Source of the DNA: Ceraceosorus guamensis
Taxonomy: Eukaryota; Basidiomycota; Exobasidiomycetes; Ceraceosorales; Ceraceosoraceae
Direction of reading: 5' to 3'
DNA: 64,000 nucleotides
NCBI RefSeq assembly: GCF_003144195.1
Contig: NW_020290035.1
Span: 131,532 to 195,531 of the forward strand
Both the position numbers and the translations under genes were made by a program. Shown here piece by piece: positions 25,501 to 36,503 of the stretch (positions within the stretch are counted from its first letter, which is position 1; every line of letters begins with the position of its first letter). The notes beneath the pieces are model-generated. The model saw only the letters and a program-made list of their open reading frames with translations, was not told the DNA's origin and did not search any database.

Positions 25501-26620
25501 GCTTATCGGCCGCGTTCCCGCAAGAATGCAGTATGCTGTATACGGGGCTTCCAGAAGCTTGCTAGCCCCGCCTGGATGCTGTGCTACTCACCAGTCTCGG
25601 TCTTTTTGGCCATCACTGTGCTCTTGAAAGGGCTCGAGGTCAGACCAACGCCGATCAGATTCGCTTTAGGAACGGGATCGCAGTGGGGGCTTAGGAGAAC
25701 TGTTGTGTCAGCTCAGCCTCTGCGTGGTCAAAGGAGGGACTCGAAGCTTCGTCCATCCATGAGCTCCACCGATTCGGCGCGATGTGCTGGCCTTGAGGAG
25801 GGCTTGTATGCGTAGCAAAGGGAGGTAGCGAAGGCTGTGCGAGCTGGTGTGTCCGACAGCGGCGGCGAGAGCGTGCGAAGAAGCAGCCCAGTAAACCCTG
25901 TGGGCATCAAAGGGTCTGCGATCTGATTAAGCAAGGTGCTCACTAAGAGTGCGAACCCATGGCCACCTCATCGCAATTAGGGAAGACTATCGAGAGCGGA
26001 TGCGCATGTGTGGCTGCGTCGGAGACTGAGAACAAGACAGGCTTCTTCGGGAGGCACTAGACGGGTCGCGGGTAGTTCGAGAAGCGGACGGACGGCGTGC
26101 CGTTGATTGCGTGCGCTTCATCGCCAGTCATTGCGGGCCGGCGCTCATCGACGTCGTTCGAAGCCCGAGCTTGCTCGATTAGTGGCTCTATGCGTTGGAC
26201 TGTAGAGGCGCTAGTGGCCAGGAAGCAAGCATGCGGTGCAAGGTCGGACCGGATTGAAAGGGAGGAATGCAGCATGCAGGCGGGAACAAGAAGGCTCGGT
26301 CCAATCGAGCGCTTCGCTTACCGCAGCGCTCGTGCGTGCAGATAGCGAGAAGGAACCGGATGTGAGCCGCAAGGAAGGTGTCCAGTAATGGGCTGCTGGT
26401 TGAGCATCACTCACGACTCTTGAAATCCGAACAGCTTGGCCGCAGCGGTCGATACGAAAGAGCGCCAAATTCAGTCACAAATGGCCGGATGGATGGTAAA
26501 TGGCCGGATGGATGGTGCTGGTTGACTCGCATCAGACTGCAAAGCCGAAGCGTTGCATGGTAGGTTGCTGAACATGTGAACGCGGGCTGGTACAGGTGCA
26601 TGCTCAAGTGGCTGCTGTGC

Positions 26621-26845
26621 CGATTTTTCGAAGTTTGTATTGCGCGCTCGGGGTCGATTTTGCGAACTTTGTATTGCGCGCCGGGGGTCGATTTTGCGAA
26701 CTTTGCATGGCGCGCTGGGGGTCGATTTTGCGAACTTTGCATGGCGCGCTGGGGGTCCAAATTGCGAACTTTGCATCGCGCGCTGGGGGTCCAGATTGCG
26801 AACTTTGCATCGCGCGCTGGGGGTCCAGATTGCGAACTTCGCTTC
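26621..26845. repeat. 34-bp minisatellite, about six and a half copies
   Basis: GCGAACTTT-type anchors recur at 26662, 26696, 26730, 26764, 26798 and 26832, with a diverged first copy anchored at 26628, exactly 34 bases apart. The unit carries the GC-rich core GCGCGCTGGGGGTC. Because 34 is one more than a multiple of three and the unit lacks stops, several frames on both strands stay open across it. This produces long spurious open frames of up to 142 codons. I see no evidence that the array itself is translated. Confidence 0.92.
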
Positions 26846-27659
26846 GCCGGCCGCGCTATTCAAGAATGCGAACGCGGGCGACTCTGCGTCCAGGAGCATA
26901 GAATACTCTCGACTTTCTGTTTACACCGCCTAAAGCCGTTTGTCCGCGTCCGCGCCCGTCCGCACCGTCCGCGCCATGCGAACGCGCTGTAGGGTAGCGT
27001 GCGCGCGGCATGCAGCTCAGTCCTGCTGCACGAAGTCTGTTGAGTGACGTATTTGACAATCACGTGACCCGCGGGACGTGACGGAAATTTGAATATCGTT
27101 TCGATTTGAAAGGAGCAAAGTGAGTTTGCGCGGGAGATTTTGAATTGCGTACGCGTTTTTAGGAAATGGTACACTGCGCGCCTGCAGGCCGCACGTTTCC
27201 GGGGAATGGTACGCCTGTGCGCGCACTGCCCGCTCGAAGACCAGACTTTCACATTTTAGGCCCGTGCGCGGCGCGCCTCGAGAATTGAAGAGTTGGCATG
27301 ATCCTTGAGGTGACAAAGCTATAGCTCGTCTTCCCACCCTGCGGCTTCCCTACCGTAGTATTAAGCAAGCTTACTCCAAACACAGCGCACTCTATTCATT
27401 GACCTGATTGCCGCTCTCACACTCGCTTCACAGGGACACAGCAAGTCCTGAGCTGGAGTGATGGCGCGCGTCGGGAAGGCTCTGCGCGCTAGCCGCGCCG
27501 CGCGCCCTCGCGAGAATGCAGCATCCACAAGCTATGGGTCAGCCCACCAAATGACTCATCGTCGATGCTGGGAAAGCTAGACACCCGACACCCTCACCAG
27601 GGTCTCATTCTTGCACAGTACATAATAGCTCGTACACCGGCTTTGCACAGCACATTACA

Positions 27660-27993
27660 ATGACATCGCGCCGAAGCGGCAAGGGTGGCAGGTAGACGAT
27701 CACCAGCGAAGATGGTCCGGCAGAGGTCGCCATATCCAGCAGAGACAAGGCATTCGAGCTTCGCAGCTTGCGCATGGGCACTGAAGCGCCGGTCGAAGTG
27801 AACAGGGGATCAAGTGAACAGGGGATGGGCGAGCGGCTGTATGCGCTTAGCGCGTACGGATGGCGTGCTCAAAGCTCAAGAGAACGGGTCAGGAAGGAAG
27901 TCAGGAACAAGCAGCCGGCGGACCGGTCAAGATGTGAGCGTGAGTCATCTTTCAGTAGCTGGCACGTTCGTACTGTTCGTCTCAGGGCTCTGA
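27660..27993 (+). CDS. Weak three-exon model, 78 residues
   Basis: A short exon 1 (27660-27691) encodes MTSRRSGKGG, a basic tip like those of the family genes. Exon 2 (27743-27939) follows a CAG acceptor and encodes a charged stretch (for example RERVRKEVRNKQPADRSR). A GTGAGT donor ends it. The next plausible acceptor gives an intron of only 46 bases and a stop after two codons. The frame opening at 28015 (+, 115 codons) could instead be a later exon. No domain is recognised. The model rests on splice signals alone. Confidence 0.2.
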
Positions 27994-30904
27994 GAGCATA
28001 GCTGACACCAAGCCGTGGTCAGTAGGTGGCGCCGCGCGTCTTTGGCACCAGCAAAGGACTGCCAGGGCTCATCCGAAGATGGTGTGGTCACGCGCTGTCA
28101 CGAGCGTTCAGGACACACAAGCCTAGCCAGCGTGAAGGATCCATTCATGCATTCCCTCTTCCGCAAGGCTATCACCGAGGTGTCGTATGGGCCGAGGCAT
28201 ATGGCGTCTGAGCTTCTTCGCCTTTCAGGCCGTTCCAGCCCCGGCAACAGCTACAGTCTGGGGCCGCTGCAGCACACCTCAACTCCCCTGTGCTGCTCGG
28301 CACTCCAAGGAAAGGTCGCGAAGATCGACATAGGAAGAGCGAGGGGCCCAATGACCCCATGACCCACAGCGCCAAACTGGGTTGAGCGCGCATCTTCCTC
28401 AAGGAATCCGCCTCCGCTCTCATCTCCGGCCGCATTCTTGCCTCGCACAACGTCTCAACGCGCACAAGTCCGGACTACTTGCGTTTTCGGAAGGCACCCG
28501 CTCCCGCCCGCTGCGCTGTACAGGCACGAGAACGGTGACCTGCTCTGTTCCAGCTGCCGAAAGTAGGCTATGGCGAGCTGCCCAGCGCAGTCCGGAACAC
28601 CTAGCAGAAACGGGAGAGTCGCTTCGCCGTTTTTTTCTTGCCAGCGGAGCAATTGTTTATCTTCGGGCTGTCGGGCATCGTTGAGCTCGTGGAAGCACAA
28701 GGTTTCGCCGGGTTGGATTGCTAAGTGGCGGATCTAATGGTCGATAGAGATGCTGATCTCGTGAGTTCGGCAGCTATTTGACTAGAGCACAGATCCAGAC
28801 CACAGCACACGGCCCAAGGTACTTACACTTTTCATCCAACCTTTCTTGTCTGCGATGCTCGCACCCACGCTCTCCCACCGCCGCTGCGTGTGTAGACTGT
28901 CTACGCGCACGTCTCAGTCAGAATATCTTTTCTAGGTCAGCCGGTCGACAAGGCATATCCCAGAGACCCAACGCTCGCAGGTGCAGAAAATCAGCGAAAT
29001 CGGCCAGGACCTCCCCTACTCTTCGGGGCCCTCTTGACGCGTTGCTCTCGCCGAATCGCTACAGACAAAAGATTGGCATTCCTCTTCGATCGCGCATGAC
29101 AGAGCGCAGCAGCGGGCTTTTGAGCGGACAACAAGCTCAGCAGTGGGGATCACATTGGATGAGAAGACTGTAGACAACTTATGTGGTCCAATGGCGGGTG
29201 TGCAAAGGGTAGCGCGGAACAGATGCGGAAGCGAAGCTAGTCCGCACAATAAGTGGTGGCCGAAGAACCTTGGCAGTGTCAGGTAAGTGACTTGCGACTC
29301 GCTCTGTTCCTGGCTGAGTGCTGTCCAAGAGCTGACCCCGTCCGGTGGAAGTTCAGCAGGCACCTTTAAGCAGCTATGGAGCTTCCAGTCATTCCGTGCC
29401 TGTTCAGGATCCCATATTCACATTTCGCCAACTGCACTGCCGGCCTCCGGGGGAACGCCGCTCGTTCGCAGGGCTGACTGGCCAACCGCACGTTGTCGCC
29501 GCATAGCCAATGCCATCTCAAGCCACGCCGGCGGACTTCTTCAGAGCTGTGAGTCGAATACCCATGCGTGTTTCAATCAAAGGATCGTGCAACGCTGACC
29601 AGGGCAGACGATAGTATCTATGCCAGCTGTCATCACCCTTGCCTATGACCTTCTCACATCGGCGTCATCGCAGATCCTTTCGGCTGTCAGGTCTACAAGT
29701 ACTCATTCCCTCGGATACGGACCTTGCCGAACGCCTTCTCCCACCCTCCTCGAGCGACGCTCGATGCTGAAGCACAACAAGCACACTGAATTCGAATGGA
29801 CAGCGTATCACTGACGAGAGCACGAAGAGGCAGCTTCGACTACAGCGATAGCTCTTGCGTCCCCAACAACCCTGGCCCTCCGAGCAGATGCTAAATGCCC
29901 GAGAACCAAAGGGCTCACATTTGGGAGCTGCAATCACTCGCGCAGATCCGACGCTTTCGAAATGCGAATGAATCATCAGATGTGCGAGGGGAGAGGGTTG
30001 GTGATGGAGGCCTCATCTGACTACATGTACGGCGCATGCGAGGCCAGAGTCACCTCTGCCTCTAGCAAGCGACTTACCAAGGTGGACGAGGACCAACACA
30101 GCGGTTTAGGCCATGTATGCGACCTGTCGGAACAGCAGCACGGCGGTGGGTGAGGCCACCAGACAAGCGAGCGTGGCTCGCGCTTAATGGGCATGCGATT
30201 CACGATCCAAGCATTGATGGTCCTGCAAAAGCTGGATGATGTATGCGACTTTCTGAGGCTTGATGCAAGACGATGTTATAAGCGGACGCAGAATCTCGAG
30301 ACAATGAGAGAGCAGGTTAAGTCAAACTCAGATTTGCGCCGGTCGGTTTTGCTCAGTCACACGGCGCTCGACAGAACACGAATGACGACGTCGATTGCGG
30401 CCGGTTTGTGGAACAGAGAGTGTATGGAAGGGTGATGGATAGTGTCCTGGCGAGAGAGACTTCGATGAGGATCAGGGTCAAATTGCGACCCTCTTCTTGC
30501 TCAGGAGCAGCATATGGCTGATGATGGAACGATTAGGAGACACTGTACCAGGACGAAGAGTAGCGTTTGAGATGAGATCTGTGCGGCGTAGCATGGGGTC
30601 CCGCCCTGATTCGACGAGCTCGACGCTACTCACGACAGGCAAATCCGCCTTGATTCCACACCTTGATGATGTGAAGGTGGGTGATGTCGTGCCGAGACAG
30701 GCTTTGAGAGTGCGCGACATTGAGGAGCAGTCGAGTCTGATGAATTGTGGCGAAGCTTCGACAGACAGGAAAGGGAGGCTGACCCTTGGTCTTCTCGCAT
30801 TCAGCTGGACCCTCCACCGCAGACCACATTAGCTCTTGCGCCTACTTACCTGCAGATATGACCCTCGGTCTTTCCGGCTTTATCTACTCAAAGCGATCCG
30901 ACAT
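27994..30904. other. Gene-poor stretch
   Basis: Single-frame candidates without support are 28015-28362 (+), 30187-30435 (+, begins at an ATG and looks helical) and 30497-30832 (+, with an equally plausible frame opposite). None has a domain or splice structure I can defend. Confidence 0.3.
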
Positions 30905-31290
30905 TCAACGATCAGCTTGCTTGTCTGCTCCCTCTGCGGCTCGGCCCGCGAGCAGGGCGTCGATGATGGCCTGCAACACATGACAGCGGTCAGAGAAGTG
31001 GACTAACTTGATACAAACGAATAGAGACTCACATTCAAGCGCTTGATTTCTGCCGCTTGGGTTCGCACCATTTCCTCCTGATTCTTCATACTCTGGGCCT
31101 GAGCTTCGCAAGCCTCGATGGTCTCAAGGGCCCGCGCCATACCCTTTCCAGCCTCGCGAAGCCTCTCATGCGCGTCCTCCAGCTCTGCCTCGACCTCGTG
31201 CGGTAGAACATTCAAGCCAGACACCTTGATTATGACGTCTACATTGTGCTGGAGCGCGGCACGCCAGCTCTCTTGAGGTGAGTTGCTCAT
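30905..31290 (-). CDS. Two-exon coiled-coil family gene D, 107 residues
   Basis: Minus-strand exons are 31290-31033 and 30970-30905 (86 + 21 residues), with a 62-base phase-0 intron (GTGAGT..TTGCAG). Almost all of exon 1 is predicted helix. Residues about 36-86 (EAELEDAHERLREAGKGM and onward to AAEIKRLN) have coiled-coil heptads. The segment W..AL..N, then GL, LP and L..AHE..R.A parallels the gene at 37723. The second exon is a short Ala-rich tip without the acidic tail of its relatives, so this may be a shortened member. ATG 31290 was chosen over alternative upstream start codons because it matches the size of relatives. It is divergent from the gene at 32094. Confidence 0.62.
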
Positions 31291-32093
31291 CGTGGAAGAT
31301 ACTGAGTACGTAGCTACGGAGGAAAGAAGGGAAGCGAGTGCTTTAAGAGTGAGTGCTGGAGACATTTGTAGCCCGAGAAAGACAGGCACCGATGCTCACC
31401 TGGTTGAAAAGTCTTGAGTTGATACGCAAGTGCGACAGTAGACGGGGGAGGGAGTTGTGGAGAGTGTGAAGCGAGAGTCGTGCGCGCGAGCTTCTGCCGT
31501 GATCAAAACCAAGCAGTCAGGAGCGTAATCACTTCATCACAGATTTGAGTTTCGATCAAGGCTCATCAAGACTCAAGACTCACTGATTGGTCGAGCGCGC
31601 TTTGACAGTCACGAGTGATGGCAGTACACGTGCACGTGCCAATGCACGTATGGCTGAGGCGCTGCCTAGAGTCGTGAGATGTGCATCAGCATTCAACGTC
31701 CTTTGACTGACTGGGTGCCTAGTAGGTCAAACTTCAGCAGCTGAGCAGTCAGCGCATTCACAATGAGCATTCGTAATTCTGATTGTGTCGAGACACCATG
31801 TTGTTGCTCTCGCACGAGAGCGTGGACAGCGGCGAGCGCGCGTACCAGCAAGCAGGTGTTGTTCTTGGTTGTTGGGTGGAGGCGCTCCGGGCGTCGACAG
31901 CGCGTCGACTGTCAATCTTGCCTGCATGACGATCCTCGCGCGAAGTCACTGAGTGGAACAAACGCTGGAGTGCTTCGAGTCCAATTAGCTCACTCACCAT
32001 TCGGGACCCAGATCTGCTCTCGTCTTGACTTCAAGCCAGACACTCTTCCCGCGTCTAGCCCCTCGTCATTTCTCCAACGCTGCTTCAGCAAAG
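31291..32093. promoter_or_regulatory. Shared divergent upstream region of genes D and M
   Basis: About 800 bases lie between two family genes pointing away from each other. It contains AAGACTCAAGACTC near 31570, palindromic ACGTGCACGTGC near 31626, and a CT-rich leader just before 32094. Co-regulation of the pair is plausible, but this is inference from the arrangement only. Confidence 0.4.
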
Positions 32094-32988
32094 ATGCCAA
32101 AAGTAAAGAAGTCTCTTGGTCCCGCCTGGACTGCGCTCGACTACACAGTTCGCACCATCAATTCCAGCTCGCACATCACCAATGTCAACAGGTCTGAGCT
32201 CCTGAGCCAGTACACGGAGGCACGCGCCGATCATCTGGCTGTCGCAAAGCGCTGCAACGACTTCAGTCAGAATGCAGCTGCTCTGATTGCCGAACGCGAT
32301 CAAAGCAATGAGACTCTCCGAGCTCGCGAGGCGGAGATAGCCAGACGCGATGCGGAGATCGCCGCGCTCAAAGTACGTGCGATTCTCTTTCCGAGCAAGC
32401 AATGGCTATAAGAAGTGACTTAGACGTCTTGTGCTGATGCGCGCATCCTCTCTCACTCAGGAAATGCACCATCAAGACCAAGTCATCCGAGCACGCGATG
32501 CTGAGATCAGCAGTCTTAAGGTACGTCTCCCATTCCATAGCAGCAGCCAAGATGATCGGCCCATACTCACGCGCGCTGTCTACATCGTTCTGACTGTTCC
32601 AAACCACCAGGATGAGGCCATCCGAGCACGCGATGCAGAGATCGCCAGGCTCAAAGTACGTCAAGCTCCCTCAGCAGCAGCTGAGATGATCGATCTCTGC
32701 TTACGGGAATCTCTTTCGCAGGCGCTTCTGGAAGGACATGACATCGGTGCGCAAGTCAAGCAGGAGGACAGGCCGTCACCCGAGATGGAGGAAGTCCAGG
32801 TGAAAGACGAAGTCTCAGTCAAAGACGAAGATGAGGAGAAAGACGAGCTCATGGAGGATGAGCTCGCATCGGATACGGAGGTAGATGAGCTCGGGGAGGA
32901 CGGATGCTCGTCTTCACGTGGCTCGGACGCTGATGACGAAATGACAGACGCGACGATCACGGGAGACCACGAATCCATGTTTGATTGA
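32094..32988 (+). CDS. Four-exon coiled-coil family gene M with repeated exon cassettes, 216 residues
   Basis: Exons are 32094-32372, 32461-32520, 32611-32655 and 32722-32988 (93 + 20 + 15 + 88 residues). All three introns (88, 90 and 66 bases) are phase 0 and all start GTACGT. Exon 1 begins MPKVKKS and is helical. Its end, exon 2 and exon 3 each encode the same coiled-coil unit (LRAREAEIARRDAEIAALK, VIRARDAEISSLK, AIRARDAEIARLK), so exons 2 and 3 look like tandem copies of one cassette. Exon 4 is acidic (DEEKDELMEDE and similar) with three Val-Lys-x-Glu sites at about 140, 155 and 161 that fit the SUMO-acceptor consensus. Function is unknown; a nuclear scaffold-like role is a guess. ATG 32094 follows a CT-rich leader. 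Confidence 0.75.
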
Positions 32989-33622
32989 TGGAGAGCGATG
33001 GGTACAGGCAGTGAGTCAGCACGAGGACTGAGCCGGCGTTCTTCTAGCGTCCTGCTGACGTGTAGCCCGTCCTGGTTTCACTGCCTTGCGAAGACGTCTC
33101 TACTGGTCCATCAACATCAGATTCCCACGACAAGCACGCCAAGAGCGCATATGTTCTATCATCACATCGAGACTTTTCGATCGGTCTTCGGAAGTCCTGG
33201 CATCGGACAAGACAGCAATACACACATATATACTCACAACTGTTTAATCATATCAATGAGCTCGCACCGCCTATTGAAGCCACTCCAAAGACCAGGGCGC
33301 AGAAGTTCTCGTAGTGAGGTGTGCTTTGCGGTCAAAGTCGTGAGTGTAAGTCGTTCGTTCGCTTGACCAAAGTCTCGAGTAGCGACAAGAGATGAGGCAG
33401 TTGCGTTTAGCTGGTGCCACACCGCTTGGCCGTGCGAGTCGGAAGATTGATGGAGCTATAGCCGCCGCAAGCCTGATTCACCCATACACGTGACTGGTGA
33501 CTGCTCCAAAGCCTTGCTGATTACGGGGCGAATCAAGAAACGCTGCCTGAAGGCTCATATGATTACGCGCCACGCACGCGCATGCATTATCACACACGTG
33601 AATAACTGAGACACAGCTGGGC

Positions 33623-33657
33623 GACTCGAGACTTTTGACTCGAGACTCCAAGACTGT
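33623..33657. repeat. ACTCAAGACT-type dispersed repeat, copy 2
   Basis: GACTCGAGACTTTTGACTC followed by GAGACTCCAAGACTGT matches the cluster at 1965-2006, with A/G changes in the CTCAAG word and one unit fewer. The two copies are about 31.6 kb apart in the same orientation. Confidence 0.6.
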
Positions 33658-34026
33658 TTGCACCGTCATACCGTTGGGGACTTCTGGAGATACCTCTCCT
33701 TTATTTGTGCAAAGACTCGTTCGCATCTCCTGAGACGGGCCTGAATAGAATCAATGTAGCCCTTCCGTAGAGACCGTGAGTATGGCCTTTGCACTTCCGA
33801 AGTCTCATTGTGGGAGCGGAAGCAAGCATGAGCTTGGCACCGCCTTCCCAGCGCATTCCACGGAAACTTTCGTCGAAGGTACAAATGAGTGGACAAGAAC
33901 AAAGATCATGCGATCATGGAAAGCATGTTGAAAGTGATATGACGACCAGCGCCCAACATGGAGTACACATCCAGCGCTGTGCAACGAGAAGCAATAACGG
34001 ATGCGAGTCACGCCCGAGCCCAAAAA

Positions 34027-34028
<2 letters not shown>

Positions 34029-34079
<51 letters not shown>
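34029..34079. repeat. Uninterrupted run of 51 A residues
   Basis: The run is pure A, preceded by CCAAAAACT and followed by TGCAAAACTG. It may be the tail of a retroposed transcript on the plus strand, or the oligo-T end of the tRNA-like element on the minus strand. Runs this long are also prone to assembly error. The open frames through it (poly-Lys or poly-Phe) are artefacts. Confidence 0.95.
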
Positions 34080-34081
<2 letters not shown>

Positions 34082-34205
34082 CAAAACTGTCACTTTGCCA
34101 ACCAGCCTCCTTCGAACCGCGGGTTCGAACTTGCACTGATCGGGGAAGACAGCCCAGGAACGCACTGACCCGGTAACGTCTCCGCCACCTAGCCAGGCTC
34201 TGAAT
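34080..34205 (-). mobile_element. tRNA-like sequence, possible SINE head
   Basis: Read on the minus strand from about 34200, TGGCGGAGACG fits a polymerase III A-box. About 60 bases later AGTTCGAACCC fits a B-box, followed by a second GGTTCGAAG. Spacing and wording resemble a Ser/Leu-type tRNA with a long variable arm. The T-stem and acceptor stem do not pair properly, so it is not a working tRNA. It runs directly into the T-run. A tRNA-derived SINE fragment is the best reading. No second copy is seen in the window. Confidence 0.4.
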
Positions 34206-34679
34206 ATGCAATGGACAGTATGCACGCGGTATATAACTGCATACGCGTCTCGCAGTGCAGGCGCGGAGCACACCTGGTTCGCACACTCCGATGGGCAGCC
34301 TCTAAAGCTGAATGTTGTAGTGATACCAGTCTGACCATGTCAAGTACAATACCTAGGCAAGCAAGAATCAATCTACAGTCATGAATTCAGTCAGTGAATG
34401 TCCTCCGCGTTAGCACATTTCCTGTCAAAGCAGAGCGGCAAGAGGTGCATTCTGTGTGCTGTTGAAGTTCGCTAGCTAGTGCGCACACGGCCAAACCTCC
34501 GCGAAATCGATGGCCAGCTTCCGGAAAAATTGATACATAGTGCTTTGGTAGACCTTGATTGATGCTGTCGCTAGCCCGACTTCCTAGCATCCGGTGAGCC
34601 TAAGGCGGTAAAATACTAGCTGTCTGTGGGTCTGCAGGTTTGTCCGTGACGACGAGAAGCTTCGACTGAGACCCGTCGC

Positions 34680-35490
34680 CGATGTTCTGTCCCTGGCCGC
34701 CCGGTCTCATCGTGAAGATCTCCGTAGCACAAATCCGAAAGTCTACGGATACAAATCCTCTTATGTCCGATATGTCTGAATTTGTCACTCAAGTACTTTG
34801 CAGGACCAGTCCGAACTTTAAAGGCATACGACTTGTTTTATGGCTTCAACAAAGTGTCTGTCATGCCATCGGCGCTTGCAGATTCTCCGAGCCTCCAAGA
34901 ACCTTTGCGGGCTACACCCCTTTGCCTTCCTCCTAGAATGCTTCGCAGGAAAGCCACAAATCTGGGCTCAGCTGCTCCTGAAAAGATCGGTTAGCATGCG
35001 TGAAATCAGAAATTTGGAGATTTTTGATCTCCGCAAAGGAAGCTTCAGTTTTGGTATCGGTTGCGTTGTACGAAGTTTCGTTGATTACGCATGGTCAAGT
35101 CAGGAGCCCCTTGCAACCTTGTGCGTTCGAAATGTCACATTTGGCAGCTTTGAGCGGAGGATTATGGTTGACATAGTCGAGCTCTCAGAGAAGCGTGCGC
35201 CTCGTTCGACGTCACCTTCATGCCGCTTGTACGTCTCGGCAAGCCTTCTTCGAGAGCGCAGCTTTCGTTCGTGCGGGTGCGAAGCACGTACTCCACCATT
35301 CATACTCTGAACGCATCGATGAATGATCAAGCGCAACTCGCTCATGCCTGTTGTGCTCGCTTTTTAATCTCCGATGCCCTCCTCCAAAGTTCGGAGCCGA
35401 TAGCAATGCTCAACCACGTGAATTTGAACCTGGATGCGGGGTCCTCTTCGAGGCGCCTGCTTACACACTGGTGGGACATTCCTTAATCAC
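34680..35490 (+). pseudogene. Leucine-rich reading-frame relic R1
   Basis: Three overlapping plus-strand frames (34782-34994, about 34960-35310, 35220-35486) each look coding but do not continue one another. The middle one has REIRNLEIFDLRKGSF, then VVRSFVDYAW and LATLCVRNVTFGSF, a pattern of regularly spaced aliphatic residues as in leucine-rich-repeat or F-box-associated fungal proteins. A VRSFV word recurs in relic R2. No intact F-box (LPxE-type) motif is seen. Unmodelled introns are an alternative to decay. Confidence 0.28.
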
Positions 35491-35947
35491 GAATGGCGTT
35501 TAGTCGATTCAAAATGCGGATAAGTCACGAGTGCATGCAAACAGGTAGTCTCAATCTTGATACCAACGAAAGATTGCCGCTGCTCTTGCTTGTGTGAGCA
35601 AGACCTCAGACACCTTCGCAGCTGTATACGGACTCTAGCTGTCGGGCTATATCCGCGCAACCGCCAGTGTTTCAGAAGTGCCGAAGCCTTGTGTGTCTTC
35701 CGCCCACTGCTTTTCGGCGTATTGGAGAATATAACCACTGGCCAGGTGCAGCTGCGAGACTGACATGCTATTCGCGCAGCCGCCGGCGTCTAAAAGTCGC
35801 CGGGACTCTGCCATAGGCTGCGCGAGCGCTGCGGGCGCGCGGCGGGTTGCGGAGATCCCGCATTCTATAGCCACTCACACCACTTCACACTCTTGATTTC
35901 TCCATCAGCGTTTGTAAACAGGAATGTCAATGAATCTCTGCATCATA

Positions 35948-36503
35948 TCATATAGCCCAGACCATATTCGAGCCATCGAGAGTGACGGCGTACATTAGAC
36001 CTGGAAAACACGGCAGAATGCGGTGCGCCTCTGTTTTCTCTGTAAAAGTGATCATCTTACATCGTTCAGTTGAGCTGCTCAGACCTTGCATAAGGACGTG
36101 TAGCTGCAGCGGACACGATAATGAGAGTGCACGGACGCTACCGCATGATGGAGGCGGCGAAATTAAATGGCATGCCGATGATCGAGTCGGCGCGGCACGC
36201 AGAGAAATTACGTCAATGTCAACTGCTGCGCATTTGAGGCCCTGATTCAGCCACAACACAAATGAACGCACTGTGGCGTCTGATACACACTGGTCAGCTG
36301 CCTGTAAGAATCGTCAGTCTGAGTGGGCATCGGTCACAAACAGGATCTGAATCTCTGAATGAGCCACATCGGATCCTGCACTTCAGCAGTCGTGAGTGCT
36401 GGAGCACGCAACAGCAAATATCTTGAATGTACAAATCATGAGGGAAGTCACGAGTACCTTGTCTCAGAAGTGGGAATGTTGAAGTCCAACCTTGCTCATG
36501 CAC
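35948..36503 (-). pseudogene. Leucine-rich reading-frame relic R2
   Basis: Two minus-strand frames (36503-36294 and 36271-35948) read like one protein broken near 36290. The first has QHSRLLKCRIRCGSF. The second has ATVRSFVLWLNQGLKCAAVD and later SVRALSLSCPLQLHVL, ending SNMVWAI before a stop. It resembles R1 at the VRSFV word. Leucine-rich-repeat-like composition is seen; family membership is inference. A missed intron could explain the break. Confidence 0.28.

Larger units (their letters stand above)
19827..27659. other. Long gene desert with a minisatellite
   Basis: No gene is supported except as weak hints. A frame at 22572-22258 (-) ends in an acidic, Gln/Pro-rich tail like a real C-terminus. 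A frame at 25081-25473 (+) looks coding and meets a GTAAGA donor near 25321, but has no ATG. The 34-bp minisatellite at 26621-26845 is the only clear structure. The remaining open frames overlap on both strands and look like chance. Confidence 0.35.

Noticed and set aside
26407-26992. Five overlapping open frames of 68 to 142 codons
   Set aside because: They exist only because the 34-bp minisatellite has no stops; the peptides merely repeat the unit in three registers.
34080-34205. Functional tRNA-Ser or tRNA-Leu
   Set aside because: Promoter boxes fit, but the acceptor stem and T-stem do not pair, so it is called a tRNA-like relic instead.
33789-34286. Frames containing poly-Lys or poly-Phe
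   Set aside because: Created by the 51-base A run; no start context, domain or splice support.
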